Source: Thalassotalea_H castellviae
Lineage (GTDB): Bacteria; Pseudomonadota; Gammaproteobacteria; Enterobacterales; Alteromonadaceae
Assembly: GCF_031846185.1 (NCBI RefSeq)
Contig: NZ_JAVRIF010000002.1
Location: 1-64,000 of the forward strand
Direction of reading: 5' to 3'
DNA: 64,000 nt
A program made the translations under genes and the position numbers. The notes under the pieces were generated by a model. The model did no database searches, was not told the DNA's origin, and saw only the letters and a program-made list of their open reading frames with translations. Below, in pieces: positions 44,520 through 54,869 of this stretch. Numbering within the stretch: position 1 is the first letter of the stretch; each line of letters opens with the position of its first letter.

Positions 44520-44828
44520 CTACCCTTTTAACTGGCTTAAACAGTCGATATCGAGCGACTTAAATCTTTGCTGTAAACGAATAAGTAACGCGAGGCCAAC
44601 GGCTACTTCCGCAGCGGCCAAGGTTAAAATTAAAACAAACATGACTTGTCCATCAGCTTGTTGCCAAACGCTGCCTGCTCCAATAAAGGCAACCCCAACT
44701 GCATTTAGCATCACTTCTAAACTCATCAACATAAAAAGCGTATTTTTTCTGACGATCACACCAAAAAATCCAATGCTGAAAAGAATACAAGCCAAAATTA
44801 AAACGTGCTCCAGTGGAATTGCTGTCAT
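44520..44828 (-). CDS. nuoK: NADH-quinone oxidoreductase subunit K
   Basis: 102 residues, three membrane helices, with the two conserved buried Glu in MSLEVMLNAVGVAF and AAAEVAVGLAL that belong to the proton path. Overlaps nuoJ by 4 bases. Confidence 0.96.
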   Translation of the reverse strand: MTAIPLEHVLILACILFSIGFFGVIVRKNTLFMLMSLEVMLNAVGVAFIGAGSVWQQADGQVMFVLILTLAAAEVAVGLALLIRLQQRFKSLDIDCLSQLKG

Positions 44829-45355
44829 AAATGACCTCCTTGGGCGTCAGGTTTTGCATAATGATAACCAGCCACAAGACCGGCTAATAAAAGAAAAGAA
44901 GCAATTTCAACAGCGAGTAAGTACGGGCCATAAAGCAGAATGCCTACATCTTTGGAACTAATGACGGTTGCATTAAGTTGCTGTTGAATGTCAGCACTAT
45001 CAAAAGAAAGCAATAAGGCCAACAGCAAAAATACAGCTAAGAGACAAGGACCAAGCCAAATAGTTAATCCCGTACTTTGAGGGGCATATTTGGTTTCATC
45101 ATTTTTTAAACCAAACATCATAATAGCAAAAACAAACAGCACTAAAATGGCGCCGGCATAAACAATCACTTCTAAACCGGCAGCAAAAGGAGCCCCCATT
45201 AAATAAAAACAAACAGCAACGGCGAGTAAAGACACCACTAAATACAATAAAGCATGAACGGTATTTTTTTGTGTGACAACTTTTAAACTCGCGATAATGG
45301 CAATTAAAGCAGCAAGATAGAATAAGGTTTCAATTGAAGCAAAGCGTGTAATCAT
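44825..45355 (-). CDS. nuoJ: NADH-quinone oxidoreductase subunit J
   Basis: 176 residues, five membrane helices; the third holds the conserved GLEVIVYAGAILVLFVFAIMM motif whose pi-bulge matters for coupling. Overlaps nuoI by 4 bases and nuoK by 4. Confidence 0.95.
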   Translation of the reverse strand: MITRFASIETLFYLAALIAIIASLKVVTQKNTVHALLYLVVSLLAVAVCFYLMGAPFAAGLEVIVYAGAILVLFVFAIMMFGLKNDETKYAPQSTGLTIWLGPCLLAVFLLLALLLSFDSADIQQQLNATVISSKDVGILLYGPYLLAVEIASFLLLAGLVAGYHYAKPDAQGGHL

Positions 45356-45867
45356 GGCATTAACCCCTTCACATCTATCGGCGGTTTCTCTTGGAGCCCC
45401 TCCCCTTTGTCTTTGTCTTTTATTTTGATGCCTGACTGTTGATAAAAACTATAATCAGGGTATTTACCAACGCCTTTAATTAACAAATGTTCTTTTTCAT
45501 ACACTAAATTTTGACGGTCATATTCAGCTAACTCAACATCAGGGGTTAATTGAATGGCATAAGTAGGACAAGCTTCTTCACAAAAACCACATAAAATACA
45601 ACGCGAAAAATTTATCCGAAAAAATTCAGCTCGTTTTCTTCCGTCATCATCAATAGTTTGCTGAAGAGCAATGCAATCAACTGGACATGCAACGGCGCAT
45701 AAATTACAAGCAACACAACGCTCCTCACCGTTAGGCTCTCTTGTGAGAACAATACGACCTCGGTATCTTGGCGCGAGATACGGTTTTTGTTCGGGATATT
45801 CAACCGTATCTGCTTTCGTAAAGGTATGTTTTAACACCAACCACATGGTTCTTAATTGACTAAGCAT
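45352..45867 (-). CDS. nuoI: NADH-quinone oxidoreductase subunit I
   Basis: 171 residues; peripheral-arm subunit carrying two [4Fe-4S] clusters (N6a, N6b): CVACNLCAVACPVDC and CILCGFCEEACPTYA. Passes electrons from NuoG to NuoB. It overlaps nuoH by 1 base and nuoJ by 4. Confidence 0.96.
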   Translation of the reverse strand: MLSQLRTMWLVLKHTFTKADTVEYPEQKPYLAPRYRGRIVLTREPNGEERCVACNLCAVACPVDCIALQQTIDDDGRKRAEFFRINFSRCILCGFCEEACPTYAIQLTPDVELAEYDRQNLVYEKEHLLIKGVGKYPDYSFYQQSGIKIKDKDKGEGLQEKPPIDVKGLMP

Positions 45868-46838
45868 TACAGCACCTCCATCAGTTTTAATAAAGCGGTG
45901 ACCAATAAATTAAGAAGCGCCAGAGGTAACATAACAAGCCAACCAAAGGCTAATAACTGATCAAATCTTGGCCTAGGTAATGAGGTACGAAGTAAAATAA
46001 AAAATAAGATAAAAAAAGCAATCTTCACGACAAACCACACTATTGGCGGCAACCAAGTATCTAATGGTGCAGGCATTAACCAACCGCCAAAAAATAATAC
46101 CACTGACATCGCAGAGATTAATGTGACCCCTAAATATTCACCTAAAAAGAATAAGGCAAATTTTAAGCCTGAATACTCAGTATGAAATCCTGCTGTTAAT
46201 TCAGTTTCCGCTTCAGGCAAATCAAACGGCAAACGATGACTTTCAGCAATCCCTGCCACTAAAAAAACAAAACAACCGATAAATTGTGATTGAATAAACC
46301 AACCATCCGATTGTGCCAACACCACTTCGCGTAAGTTAAAGCTTCCTGAAAGCAATACGACTCCCATAACAGATAAGCCCATAAAAACTTCGTAACTTAC
46401 CGTTTGCGCTGCCGCTCTCATCCCGCCAAGTAAGGCATATTTAGAATTAGAAGCCCAACCCGCTAACACCACGGAATAAACTGCCAGTGATGCCATGGCC
46501 AAGAAAAACAACAAACCGATATTGAGATCAGAAACCCCTACATCAGGAGCGAAAGGGATCACCGCAAAACTCATCAACACACATACCGCACCAATTATTG
46601 GCGCTAATACAAAAACGAACTTTTCACTAAAAGGTGGGATCCAATCTTCTTTACCGAGAATTTTTAATAAATCGGCAAACGATTGCAAAATACCAAATGG
46701 CCCAACACGATTTGGCCCTAAGCGATCTTGCCATATGCCTATCATGCGTCGTTCAACCCACACCAACATGGCAGCCATTGGGATCAACAAGGCAATAATG
46801 ATAGATATTTCAACTAGTTTCCATATCATTTCAGGCAT
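45867..46838 (-). CDS. nuoH: NADH-quinone oxidoreductase subunit H
   Basis: 323 residues, about eight helices; forms much of the quinone chamber. Motifs: ERRMIGIWQDRLGPNRVGPFG near the start, ESHRLPFDLPEAETELTAGFHTEYSG, and the C-terminal RTSLPRPRFDQLLAFGW. Overlaps nuoG by 8 bases. Confidence 0.96.
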   Translation of the reverse strand: MPEMIWKLVEISIIIALLIPMAAMLVWVERRMIGIWQDRLGPNRVGPFGILQSFADLLKILGKEDWIPPFSEKFVFVLAPIIGAVCVLMSFAVIPFAPDVGVSDLNIGLLFFLAMASLAVYSVVLAGWASNSKYALLGGMRAAAQTVSYEVFMGLSVMGVVLLSGSFNLREVVLAQSDGWFIQSQFIGCFVFLVAGIAESHRLPFDLPEAETELTAGFHTEYSGLKFALFFLGEYLGVTLISAMSVVLFFGGWLMPAPLDTWLPPIVWFVVKIAFFILFFILLRTSLPRPRFDQLLAFGWLVMLPLALLNLLVTALLKLMEVL

Positions 46839-49677
46839 TATCTAACCCTCCAGAGACTAATCGAATTGGAATATAAGCATCTTGTGCTTTGAGTTTTTCA
46901 AGGATTAACGCTTTATCTTGAGTCGCTTTTTGTTGTAAATGCTGACATTGGTTTTGATATTTTTCTACTTGATGCGCACTTGCAATGGAAACAGCAACTT
47001 TGCTATAGATTTGATTAGGTAATTGATCGATATCACCATAAATTAAATCCCCCAATAGATTTTCATCTAACAATAGTTGAGCAATATATTGTCTTTTCTC
47101 ACCCGTGCTTGCAGCCGTAAGATCAACACTCACCCAGTGATTTTCAACTAACTTTCTTTTAGCTATTTCAGTAGATGACATAAATATCTTGTTGACTTTA
47201 TGCAACAAAGCAAACTCCGGATTTAACCCCGATTGCCAACCACTACGATGCCAAGGTATTTGAGAATGAAAACATTGTTGATGCTCGCTTAAAGGTGCTC
47301 GTCGCTCTATCACTGCTTTAATTTGGTTGAAATCAAAAAACAAAGCGTCGGCTTGATGAGTTAAATGACCCGCCACTTTTTGTTGATATTGATGTATAGA
47401 TTGATTGGAATTCCACCCAGGAGACCAAGTAAAAGGCATTTCAGTGGCATGATTTAAATCGCTACCTTCCATTGAAAAACGATAATCGCCTTCGCTTTGG
47501 CTAACTTTCGCTTCGTGTACACTAATATTGGCCATTTTAGCCGTACGACCACTAGCACGATGAGGCTCCCTAGCAATCGGTTTAATCGCGTTAGCTTGAT
47601 AAGTCGCCGACTTCGTAATTGGCCAATAATCGTCATGTTGATGAAAAAGTTGGTGAAGCTCACTAAGCGAATGAACCTCTTGGGACAGAGCATGTTTAGG
47701 ATACATAGCTTTGGCAATTAATGTTAACCAACGCCAGTTCTCTTGCACAGGTAAAACACTGGGGTGTACTTGATAAAAGGCTTGGATTTGACCTTGATAG
47801 TTAACGAAATGTCCATCGCTTTCCGTTATCGGCGCAGCGGGAAAAACAATATCAGCCAACGCCGTTATTTGGTTGTCACTATGATCTAAACAAATAATGG
47901 TTTTATCTGTCTCTTTTAAACAATTAAGCTGTGCTTCATTCATCACTTCAAGCTCGTTTTCTAACAAGATAACCCCATCGATACCACTATCATTATCGGT
48001 TAATTTATAAACGACTTGTTCAATCGATAAACTGCTTTCATCCATCAAGGCTAATTGCCCAACGCTATTAGCTTCAGGCGGCAATAAAAGTGATCGCAAG
48101 GTTTTGCAAGTTCGAGTCAAAACGGTCATGAATTCAATTGTTGCGTTAAATAAAGCGGGTGATTGGTGACTCCAACCGCTAATAATTAAAGGTTTTTTAG
48201 CCATTAATAATTTATTCAGTAAAGCAACATTATCATCACCGACTTTGGCCAATTCATGATTGTTTTGAATTAAGGTCGTGAATAAATGCAGCAGTTCAAT
48301 GCTGTCTTGCGTGTTTTTCATCAGCACAGCTTCAGCAACATCGTCTAACTTGGTTGCTTTACTTTGCAGTAAGAATAATGGTGATAGTGCACTTCCCCCT
48401 ATGGTTCTCACTGCACTGTCTTGCCACGAAGGTACGCCTAGTTTATCTGCTTTTTCAATACTTGCATTGCGCAATGCTTGACGCACCGCAAGCGCAATTC
48501 TTGGTGCTGTTTGTGTGATATCTTCATCAATAATAAGCACAAAATCACTTTGCTCAATTTCAGCTATACTTGGCGCTTTATGGTGGATTAAAAATTGTTG
48601 ATGTAGTTCTGCAAAAACCATTTCATTATGGCTATAACCTAAAGAAAAATGACTTTTACCGACAAGTTGTTGCAAATAATAGTTCGCTTCAAACGAGGCA
48701 CGCGCAGAACCAACACCGATAAAATTCTTACCTTTGTAATGCACTAGCGCTTTACTTACCTCTAAGCGGGTCAGTTTCTCAGGAGACTGTTGCGAAATAC
48801 CTTTGGCTTTGCGCAATCGTGTTAATCCATTGACAAAACCGATGCCAAATCGTCCTTTATCACACAAAAAATACCCATTTAAGTCATGATTATAACGATT
48901 CATTACCCGTCGAACACTGCCATATCTCTCGCCTACACTGGTATTACAACCCACAGAGCAAAAAGCACATATTGAAGGTGCCGATTGTAAATCCCATTTT
49001 CGAGTGTAATGAGCAGAAAAAAGTTTATTAGTAAATACGCCTGTTGGACAAACTTCTATTAAGTTACCACTGAATTCACTTTCTAATTGCCCTTCTTCTT
49101 GGCGACCAAAACAAACTTTGTTGTTGGTGCCGTAAACACCAAAATCAGTACCTCCCGCATAATCTTTATAAAATCGAACACACCGATAACAAGTGATACA
49201 ACGGTTCATTTCATGACCAACAAATTCACCTAAATGTTGATTAACAAAGGTTCGCTTATCACCTTTATATTCGCGAGTACTATGCCCTGTCATGACAGTC
49301 ATATCTTGTAAATGACACTCACCGCCCTCAGCGCAAACCGGACAATCATGGGGGTGATTAGTCATCATGGCTGAGATGACTTGCTCTCTAAAAACTTCGG
49401 ACTGACTGTCTTTTAAACTAATGCGCATGCCATCGGTTACAGGTGTTGTGCAGGCCATGACTAAACGGCCGCGTTGATCATTTTCGTCTTGGTATTGCGT
49501 CACAGCGCATTGTCGGCAAGCCCCCACAGATCCCATTGAAGGGTGCCAACAAAAATAAGGCAGGTTTAATTTTTGAGAAAGCACGCCAGCGAGTAAATTG
49601 TCGTCACTGCTTACTTGATAGGGGAGATCATCAATATACACTGTGACCATAGTTGGCGTGTTGTTATCAGCACTCAT
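46831..49677 (-). CDS. nuoG: NADH-quinone oxidoreductase subunit G
   Basis: Iron-sulfur chain subunit, about 948 residues. N-terminal [2Fe-2S] ligands (YFCWHPSMGSVGACRQCAV, ... MACTTPV), a HxxxC cluster region HPHDCPVCAEGGECHLQD, [4Fe-4S] ligands CITCYRCVRFYKDY and CAFCSVGCNTS (extra N7-type site), then a molybdopterin-oxidoreductase-like domain that has lost the cofactor. It is slightly longer than E. coli NuoG (908). I start at ATG 49677, which has GGAG 9 bases upstream; ATG 49692 would place that site inside the gene. Starts just after the nuoF stop. Confidence 0.94.
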   Translation of the reverse strand: MSADNNTPTMVTVYIDDLPYQVSSDDNLLAGVLSQKLNLPYFCWHPSMGSVGACRQCAVTQYQDENDQRGRLVMACTTPVTDGMRISLKDSQSEVFREQVISAMMTNHPHDCPVCAEGGECHLQDMTVMTGHSTREYKGDKRTFVNQHLGEFVGHEMNRCITCYRCVRFYKDYAGGTDFGVYGTNNKVCFGRQEEGQLESEFSGNLIEVCPTGVFTNKLFSAHYTRKWDLQSAPSICAFCSVGCNTSVGERYGSVRRVMNRYNHDLNGYFLCDKGRFGIGFVNGLTRLRKAKGISQQSPEKLTRLEVSKALVHYKGKNFIGVGSARASFEANYYLQQLVGKSHFSLGYSHNEMVFAELHQQFLIHHKAPSIAEIEQSDFVLIIDEDITQTAPRIALAVRQALRNASIEKADKLGVPSWQDSAVRTIGGSALSPLFLLQSKATKLDDVAEAVLMKNTQDSIELLHLFTTLIQNNHELAKVGDDNVALLNKLLMAKKPLIISGWSHQSPALFNATIEFMTVLTRTCKTLRSLLLPPEANSVGQLALMDESSLSIEQVVYKLTDNDSGIDGVILLENELEVMNEAQLNCLKETDKTIICLDHSDNQITALADIVFPAAPITESDGHFVNYQGQIQAFYQVHPSVLPVQENWRWLTLIAKAMYPKHALSQEVHSLSELHQLFHQHDDYWPITKSATYQANAIKPIAREPHRASGRTAKMANISVHEAKVSQSEGDYRFSMEGSDLNHATEMPFTWSPGWNSNQSIHQYQQKVAGHLTHQADALFFDFNQIKAVIERRAPLSEHQQCFHSQIPWHRSGWQSGLNPEFALLHKVNKIFMSSTEIAKRKLVENHWVSVDLTAASTGEKRQYIAQLLLDENLLGDLIYGDIDQLPNQIYSKVAVSIASAHQVEKYQNQCQHLQQKATQDKALILEKLKAQDAYIPIRLVSGGLDNA

Positions 49678-49678
49678 C

Positions 49679-50980
49679 TTAGTAAGCTCCATGATAAGGG
49701 CAACAACCTTGTTCTATGTGTTGCATAAATTCATCATTAAAATATTTTAACGCGCTTTTTAATGGCTCAACTGCTCCTGGGGCTAATGCACAATGGGTTT
49801 TGCCTATCCACATAAAATCACATAACTTTAACAGAGAATCGATATCGTCAATCGTGCCTTTCCCCTGTTCAATGCGAGTTAAAATTTCAACCGCCCAGGG
49901 AGTACCATCACGACAAGGTGTACACCAACCACAGGATTCTTGTGCAAAAAATTGTAATAGGTTTAACACCATTGCCACCGGACAATTCTTATCGTCTAAG
50001 ACAATTAATCCCCCAGTACCTAAACGGCTTCCAGCTTTAGCGATAGAGTCATAATCCATCGGTGTATCTAAATGTTCAGGCAAGAGAAAATCAGTTGATG
50101 CACCGCCTGGTAACAAACCTTTAAGTTTCAAGCCTTCTTGCATACCTCCGGCGTGTTTATTTAATACTTCACCTATCGTCGCTCCCATGGGTAATTCCCA
50201 CAAACCAGGATTTTTTATTCGCCCACAAGCACCATATATTTTGCTGCCAGCATCGCTATTTGGGGCAAGGTTAATAAACCATTCAGGGCCATTTTTTAAA
50301 ATATGAGGAAGGTTACATAAGGTTTCGACATTGTTCACGATCGTCGGTTTGCCAAATAATCCCGCCACCTGTGGAAATGGCGGTTTTGCACGAGGATTAG
50401 CGCGTTTACCTTCCAGCGCATTAATCAACGCAGTTTCTTCGCCACATATATAGCGACCGGCACTCGTATGTAAATATAAATCTAATTGATAATCACTGCC
50501 TTGAATATTTTTCCCTAGCCAATTGGCTTGATATGCCTCTTTAAGTGCAGTTTCGATACGTTGTGCCGCGAGATGATATTCTCCACGTAAAAAGATATAA
50601 GCTTTATTAGCGCCTATGGTATATGCCGCGATAATCATTGCTTCAATTAATTGATGAGGAACCCCTTCCAGTAATAAACGGTCTTTAAATGTGCCTGGCT
50701 CCATCTCATCAGCATTACAAACTAAGTACTTATTTTCTTGGCTACGAGGATCTGACTCATCATAATCGGGTACAAAACTCCATTTCATGCCGGTAGGAAA
50801 ACCTGCACCTCCTCGGCCCTTTAACTGAGATTTTTTTACAATGTCGAGCACCTGTGACGGACTATATGCTTTCAATGCTTTTTCAGCGCCTAAATAACCA
50901 CCTTGTTGATAGTAATCTTTTAAATTGAGTGGGGACTGTAGGTTCACTAAATGCGTTAATGGGTGTGTTAAGGCGTTCAT
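49679..50980 (-). CDS. nuoF: NADH-quinone oxidoreductase subunit F
   Basis: 433 residues; binds NADH and FMN and the [4Fe-4S] cluster N3. NADH/FMN motif LKGRGGAGFPTGMKWSF at about 53-70, AYIFLRGEY, and the cluster motif ESCGWCTPCRDGTPW with a further Cys in LKLCDF. Overlaps nuoE by 4 bases. Confidence 0.97.
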   Translation of the reverse strand: MNALTHPLTHLVNLQSPLNLKDYYQQGGYLGAEKALKAYSPSQVLDIVKKSQLKGRGGAGFPTGMKWSFVPDYDESDPRSQENKYLVCNADEMEPGTFKDRLLLEGVPHQLIEAMIIAAYTIGANKAYIFLRGEYHLAAQRIETALKEAYQANWLGKNIQGSDYQLDLYLHTSAGRYICGEETALINALEGKRANPRAKPPFPQVAGLFGKPTIVNNVETLCNLPHILKNGPEWFINLAPNSDAGSKIYGACGRIKNPGLWELPMGATIGEVLNKHAGGMQEGLKLKGLLPGGASTDFLLPEHLDTPMDYDSIAKAGSRLGTGGLIVLDDKNCPVAMVLNLLQFFAQESCGWCTPCRDGTPWAVEILTRIEQGKGTIDDIDSLLKLCDFMWIGKTHCALAPGAVEPLKSALKYFNDEFMQHIEQGCCPYHGAY

Positions 50981-51510
50981 AGTTCTACCTCAACGTTTTG
51001 ATTTTCATTTTGTAAAGCGGTAATTATTTCAACTGCTTTTTTCGGAGTTAACTGCTCATAATGTTGCTTACCTATCATCATAACAGGCGATTTATCACAA
51101 CCGCCTAAACAAACATTTGATAGTAATGTAAAGCGATTATCTTCCGTTGTTTGTCCATAACCAATATTAAGATGTTGTTCAATGGCGTGAAGCACTTGTT
51201 GATAGCCGGTTAAATGGCAACTAACACTATTACAAAGATGGATCACATACTTGCCAACCGGTTGTCGATAAATCAAATTGTAAAATGTCGCAACACCTTC
51301 TAACTCTGCCGATGACATTTTTAAATAAGCAGCGATAACATGTAACGATTCATCACTGATCCAGCCGCGATGTGATTGCACCACTTTTAAAGCTTCAATA
51401 CCTGCCGCCTCGCGAGTTTCCATAAGACTAATTTCATGATCAATGTCCGCCAACTCTTGTGAGGTTAAGTAATCTGTTGGATGTACTGTAATTGTTTTAA
51501 TAATTTCCAA
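50977..51510 (-). CDS. nuoE: NADH-quinone oxidoreductase subunit E
   Basis: 177 residues; thioredoxin-like subunit with the [2Fe-2S] cluster N1a, ligands in LCNSVSCHLTG and NVCLGGCDKSPVMMI. Helps set the redox potential at the NADH site. Begins 14 bases after the nuoCD stop. Confidence 0.96.
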   Translation of the reverse strand: MEIIKTITVHPTDYLTSQELADIDHEISLMETREAAGIEALKVVQSHRGWISDESLHVIAAYLKMSSAELEGVATFYNLIYRQPVGKYVIHLCNSVSCHLTGYQQVLHAIEQHLNIGYGQTTEDNRFTLLSNVCLGGCDKSPVMMIGKQHYEQLTPKKAVEIITALQNENQNVEVEL

Positions 51511-51524
51511 TGCAACTTCCTCCG

Positions 51525-53321
51525 CTATCTATCGACATCAGCCATGACATAATCAACACTGCCTAGCGTGGCAATTAAGTCAGCCACCATTTGCCCCTTA
51601 CAGATCACCGGTAACATTTGTAAATGTGCGAAGCTTGGTGTGCGAATTCGGGTACGATAGCTCATGGTTGAGCCATCACTAATCAAGTGATAAGCCATAA
51701 TGCCTTTAGTCGCTTCCACGCTCATCGAAACTTCTCCTACCGGAATGGTTGGTCCCCATGAAACATTGATAAAATGCGGGATCAAACTGTCGATATCTGT
51801 CATGGTATTAGTTTTATTTGGAGGTGTAGTTTGAGGGTGTTCAGCTTTATAAGGCCCTTCAGGCATATTATTTAGGCATTGTTCAATAATACGAATGCTT
51901 TGACGCATTTCTTCAACTCGGACACGACAGCGATCGTAGCAATCTCCTTTATGACCAAGTGGTACTTCAAATTCAAATTGATCATAGCCGCCATAAGGGC
52001 GTTGCTTACGCAAATCCCAAGAAAAACCCGTAGCACGTAATCCAGGGCCTGTTACGCCCCACTCAATAGCTTCTTTGGTTGAGTACGCACCAACATCAAC
52101 CGTTCTTTTTTTCAATAAGCTATTTTGCATCACCATTTTTTCGTATTCATCGAGTCGCTTGGGCAAATAATTGACGTAATCACGCACTAAGCTATCCCAA
52201 CCTTTAGGTAAATCAGAAGCGATGCCACCAATACGAAACCAGCTTGGGTGCATTCTTGCACCAGTAAACGCTTCGATGATGCCAAAGAGTTTTTCTCGAT
52301 CGACAAACATATAAAATATCGGCGAAAGAGCGCCAATATCTTGTGCAAAGGTGCCATAGAAAAGTAAATGAGAAAGGATGCGAAACATTTCAGCGGTCAT
52401 AATGCGGATCATTTTCGCGCGCTCAGGTACTTCAATGCCCGCTAGTTTTTCCACGGCCATGACATAAGGATAATTGTTCATCACACCGCCGAGGTAATCG
52501 ATACGGTCGGTATAGGGAATATAACTATGCCAAGATTGACGTTCACCCATTTTTTCAGCGCCACGATGGTGATAGCCTATATCTGGGACACAATCGACAA
52601 TTTCCTCTCCATCCATTTGTAAAACAATTCGAAACGCGCCATGAACACTCGGATGATTAGGGCCAAGATTTAAGAACATAAAGTCATTATCTTGACTTTG
52701 ACGTTTCATCCCCCATGCCTCTGGATTAAACTGTAATGCTTGTTGTTCTTCATCTTGCTTCTGGGGGGGAAGTACAAAGGGATCCATTTCGGTCGCACGA
52801 GCAGGATGGGTTTTCAATAGCGGATGTCCTTGCCACGTATTGGGCATTAAAATACGCGTTAAATGCGGATGACCTTCAAAAATAATGCCGAACATGTCCC
52901 AAATTTCTCGTTCATACCAGTTAGCATTGGGCCAAAATGAACAAGCACTGGCTAACGTTTTATCATCATTAGTCAGGGCAACTTTAATGCGAATGTCTTG
53001 ATTTCGTTGATAAGAACGCAAGTGATAACTCACGGTAAAATCACTCACATGACCTGCGACATGTTGCCTTTCAGTTTCATCAATAGCGCTTATATCAAAA
53101 CACATATCAAATGGCTCAGATAAGTCATACCTAAGTACTTGCATCAATTGTGTTAATTGCTTTTTATCGAGCCAAAAAGTGTCTATGCCATCAACAATGT
53201 TTTCAATCACCGAGACTGGGGTTAACACTAAATGATCAGCAACTGCCTGTATTTCGTCGCCAATAGGTAAAACGTGAGTCGGTTGCCAGTCTTTACTGGC
53301 TTGCAAATCTATCTTCGCCAT
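51525..53321 (-). CDS. nuoC: NADH-quinone oxidoreductase, fused subunits C and D
   Basis: 598 residues: the 30-kDa NuoC domain at about 20-190 (with WYEREIWDMFGIIFEGHPHLTRILMP) joined to the 49-kDa NuoD domain at about 210-598 (LNLGPNHPSVHGAFRIVLQMDGE, quinone-site His and Tyr, C-terminal SVDYVMADVDR). The NuoCD fusion is as in enterics and many gammaproteobacteria. It overlaps nuoB by 1 base. Confidence 0.97.
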   Translation of the reverse strand: MAKIDLQASKDWQPTHVLPIGDEIQAVADHLVLTPVSVIENIVDGIDTFWLDKKQLTQLMQVLRYDLSEPFDMCFDISAIDETERQHVAGHVSDFTVSYHLRSYQRNQDIRIKVALTNDDKTLASACSFWPNANWYEREIWDMFGIIFEGHPHLTRILMPNTWQGHPLLKTHPARATEMDPFVLPPQKQDEEQQALQFNPEAWGMKRQSQDNDFMFLNLGPNHPSVHGAFRIVLQMDGEEIVDCVPDIGYHHRGAEKMGERQSWHSYIPYTDRIDYLGGVMNNYPYVMAVEKLAGIEVPERAKMIRIMTAEMFRILSHLLFYGTFAQDIGALSPIFYMFVDREKLFGIIEAFTGARMHPSWFRIGGIASDLPKGWDSLVRDYVNYLPKRLDEYEKMVMQNSLLKKRTVDVGAYSTKEAIEWGVTGPGLRATGFSWDLRKQRPYGGYDQFEFEVPLGHKGDCYDRCRVRVEEMRQSIRIIEQCLNNMPEGPYKAEHPQTTPPNKTNTMTDIDSLIPHFINVSWGPTIPVGEVSMSVEATKGIMAYHLISDGSTMSYRTRIRTPSFAHLQMLPVICKGQMVADLIATLGSVDYVMADVDR

Positions 53322-53959
53322 TAAATTGAGTCCGGTTCATCGAGGTTGGTGACATTCATACGATGTTCGTGTTTTATATCCCGTAGTGAAGGCTTTGCGA
53401 TTTGTGACACAGATTGTTCGCCAACTACCCAACTTAAAGGTCTTGGTTGATGGGCAATGGAGTTTTGTAATAATAATAATGCTTCTAATAAAGCTTCAGG
53501 TCTTGGCGGACAACCGGGAACATAAACATCCACAGGGATAAATTTATCAACCCCTTGTACAACACTATAAATGTCGTACATACCGCCAGAATTTGCGCAA
53601 GATCCCATTGAGATGATCCAGCGAGGTTCTAATAATTGTTCATACAAATGTTGGATCACTGGAGCCATTTTTCGAAAACAAGTACCTGAGATCACCATCA
53701 AATCGGCTTGTCTTGGTGTTGCCCGAATGACTTCCGCACCGAAACGCGCAATATCATGCCGAGAAGTAAAACTCGTAGCCATTTCAACATAGCAACAACT
53801 TAGGCCAAAATTAAACGGCCAGACTGAGTTTTTTCTGCCCCAATTCACCATATCATCAAGCTTGGCCATAAACACATTTCGTTTTAACTCTTCTTCCGAA
53901 ACTTTCTGAGCTTGCTCCATTGCTTCATCTAATTTCGCTTTTGTTAACGACCACTCCAT
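53321..53959 (-). CDS. nuoB: NADH-quinone oxidoreductase subunit B
   Basis: 212 residues; carries the terminal cluster N2 next to the quinone, with the tandem Cys in GLSCCYVEMATSF and others in SGTCFRKMAP, MGSCANSGGMYD and VPGCPPRPEALLEALLLLQ. Overlaps nuoA and nuoCD by 1 base each. Confidence 0.97.
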   Translation of the reverse strand: MEWSLTKAKLDEAMEQAQKVSEEELKRNVFMAKLDDMVNWGRKNSVWPFNFGLSCCYVEMATSFTSRHDIARFGAEVIRATPRQADLMVISGTCFRKMAPVIQHLYEQLLEPRWIISMGSCANSGGMYDIYSVVQGVDKFIPVDVYVPGCPPRPEALLEALLLLQNSIAHQPRPLSWVVGEQSVSQIAKPSLRDIKHEHRMNVTNLDEPDSI

Positions 53960-54462
53960 TAAGCACCTCTCGAACTATCAGTAAATTGATGCGATGATTT
54001 CGCTGTTTTGGGAGAATTCACAGTGAATTGTGTTTGCCGAAAAGGTAAATGACGCTTTTTCAGTGATAAGCCACCAATACGCCATATATAGAGTAGTGCG
54101 ACCAATAAAACGATAATAAAAATACTCGCTTCAATAAACCCTAACCAACCAACTTCATCAAAAGCAATCACCCAAGCAAATAGATAAATAGTTTCTAGAT
54201 CGAAAATAACAAAGAAAATAGCATAGAGAAAAAAGTGACTGGTAAAACGTGTTTTGTTGTCTGACACTGAGATGATGCCTGATTCATAAGGCGTGTTTTT
54301 TGCGCGGCTGTTAGTTTTAGGCCCAAGAAAGTGAGACAATAACATCATCACGGCCAACATTACCGCTAATATTAAAAAATAGGCCGCAATAGGCCATAAC
54401 TGATCTATTTGATTCGATTTATCCACAACGCCCTCACTGCTGACAGTATTCACTACTGACAA
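53959..54462 (-). CDS. nuoA: NADH-quinone oxidoreductase subunit A
   Basis: 167 residues, three helices, with the conserved KNTPYESGI-type loop (Cys is replaced by Ser-Gly context here: PYESGIISVSDNKTRFTSHFF) and the Glu-containing FFVIFDLETIYLFAW. First gene of the operon, preceded by an AT-rich region. The C-terminus is longer than in E. coli NuoA (147). Confidence 0.95.
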   Translation of the reverse strand: MSVVNTVSSEGVVDKSNQIDQLWPIAAYFLILAVMLAVMMLLSHFLGPKTNSRAKNTPYESGIISVSDNKTRFTSHFFLYAIFFVIFDLETIYLFAWVIAFDEVGWLGFIEASIFIIVLLVALLYIWRIGGLSLKKRHLPFRQTQFTVNSPKTAKSSHQFTDSSRGA

Positions 54463-54869
54463 AAACGATAGACAGCTGACTTATCGTACTCAAAATAAAG
54501 AATGCTTCTATTTTATAATTGAGTATTCGTTTACTTTTTAATCATCTTTATTAAATCATAAACCAAAGTAAATAAATTGCAAAATATTCTTAAATTTCAA
54601 TAACTTTAATTAATTTGCGGCATGCGTTAGTCGGGGCGTCAGAGCTAAAGTGACGTCAAATGATGCGGCAAAATGGACATTGCCATAACTGAAATTGACC
54701 TTAAAACGTTTCACTGAAAACAGTAATAGCGCGTTACTCAGTTTACAAACAGTTAAGGGTATTGTTTTTTTATTATTTTTATAAACGATCCTTCTCAACA
54801 GAGTATGAATAATTATTTGTTGGCTAAATTAACGATTAATTTATATGTTGATCTCAGTATAGAAAGAAA
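54463..54869. other. nuo promoter region with a GC-richer remnant
   Basis: AT-rich sequence before nuoA with an imperfect dyad ACTCAA...TTGAGT (54490-54526). From about 54613 to 54770 the composition becomes richer in G+C (CGGGGCGTCAGAGC, GATGCGGCAAAATGG) unlike its surroundings; a 62-codon frame there has no family resemblance or ribosome site. It may be a decayed repeat or gene piece. No confident feature. Confidence 0.35.

Noticed and set aside
54610..54798. 62-codon minus-strand frame upstream of nuoA
   Set aside because: No ribosome site, no family resemblance, unusual composition; better treated as non-coding.
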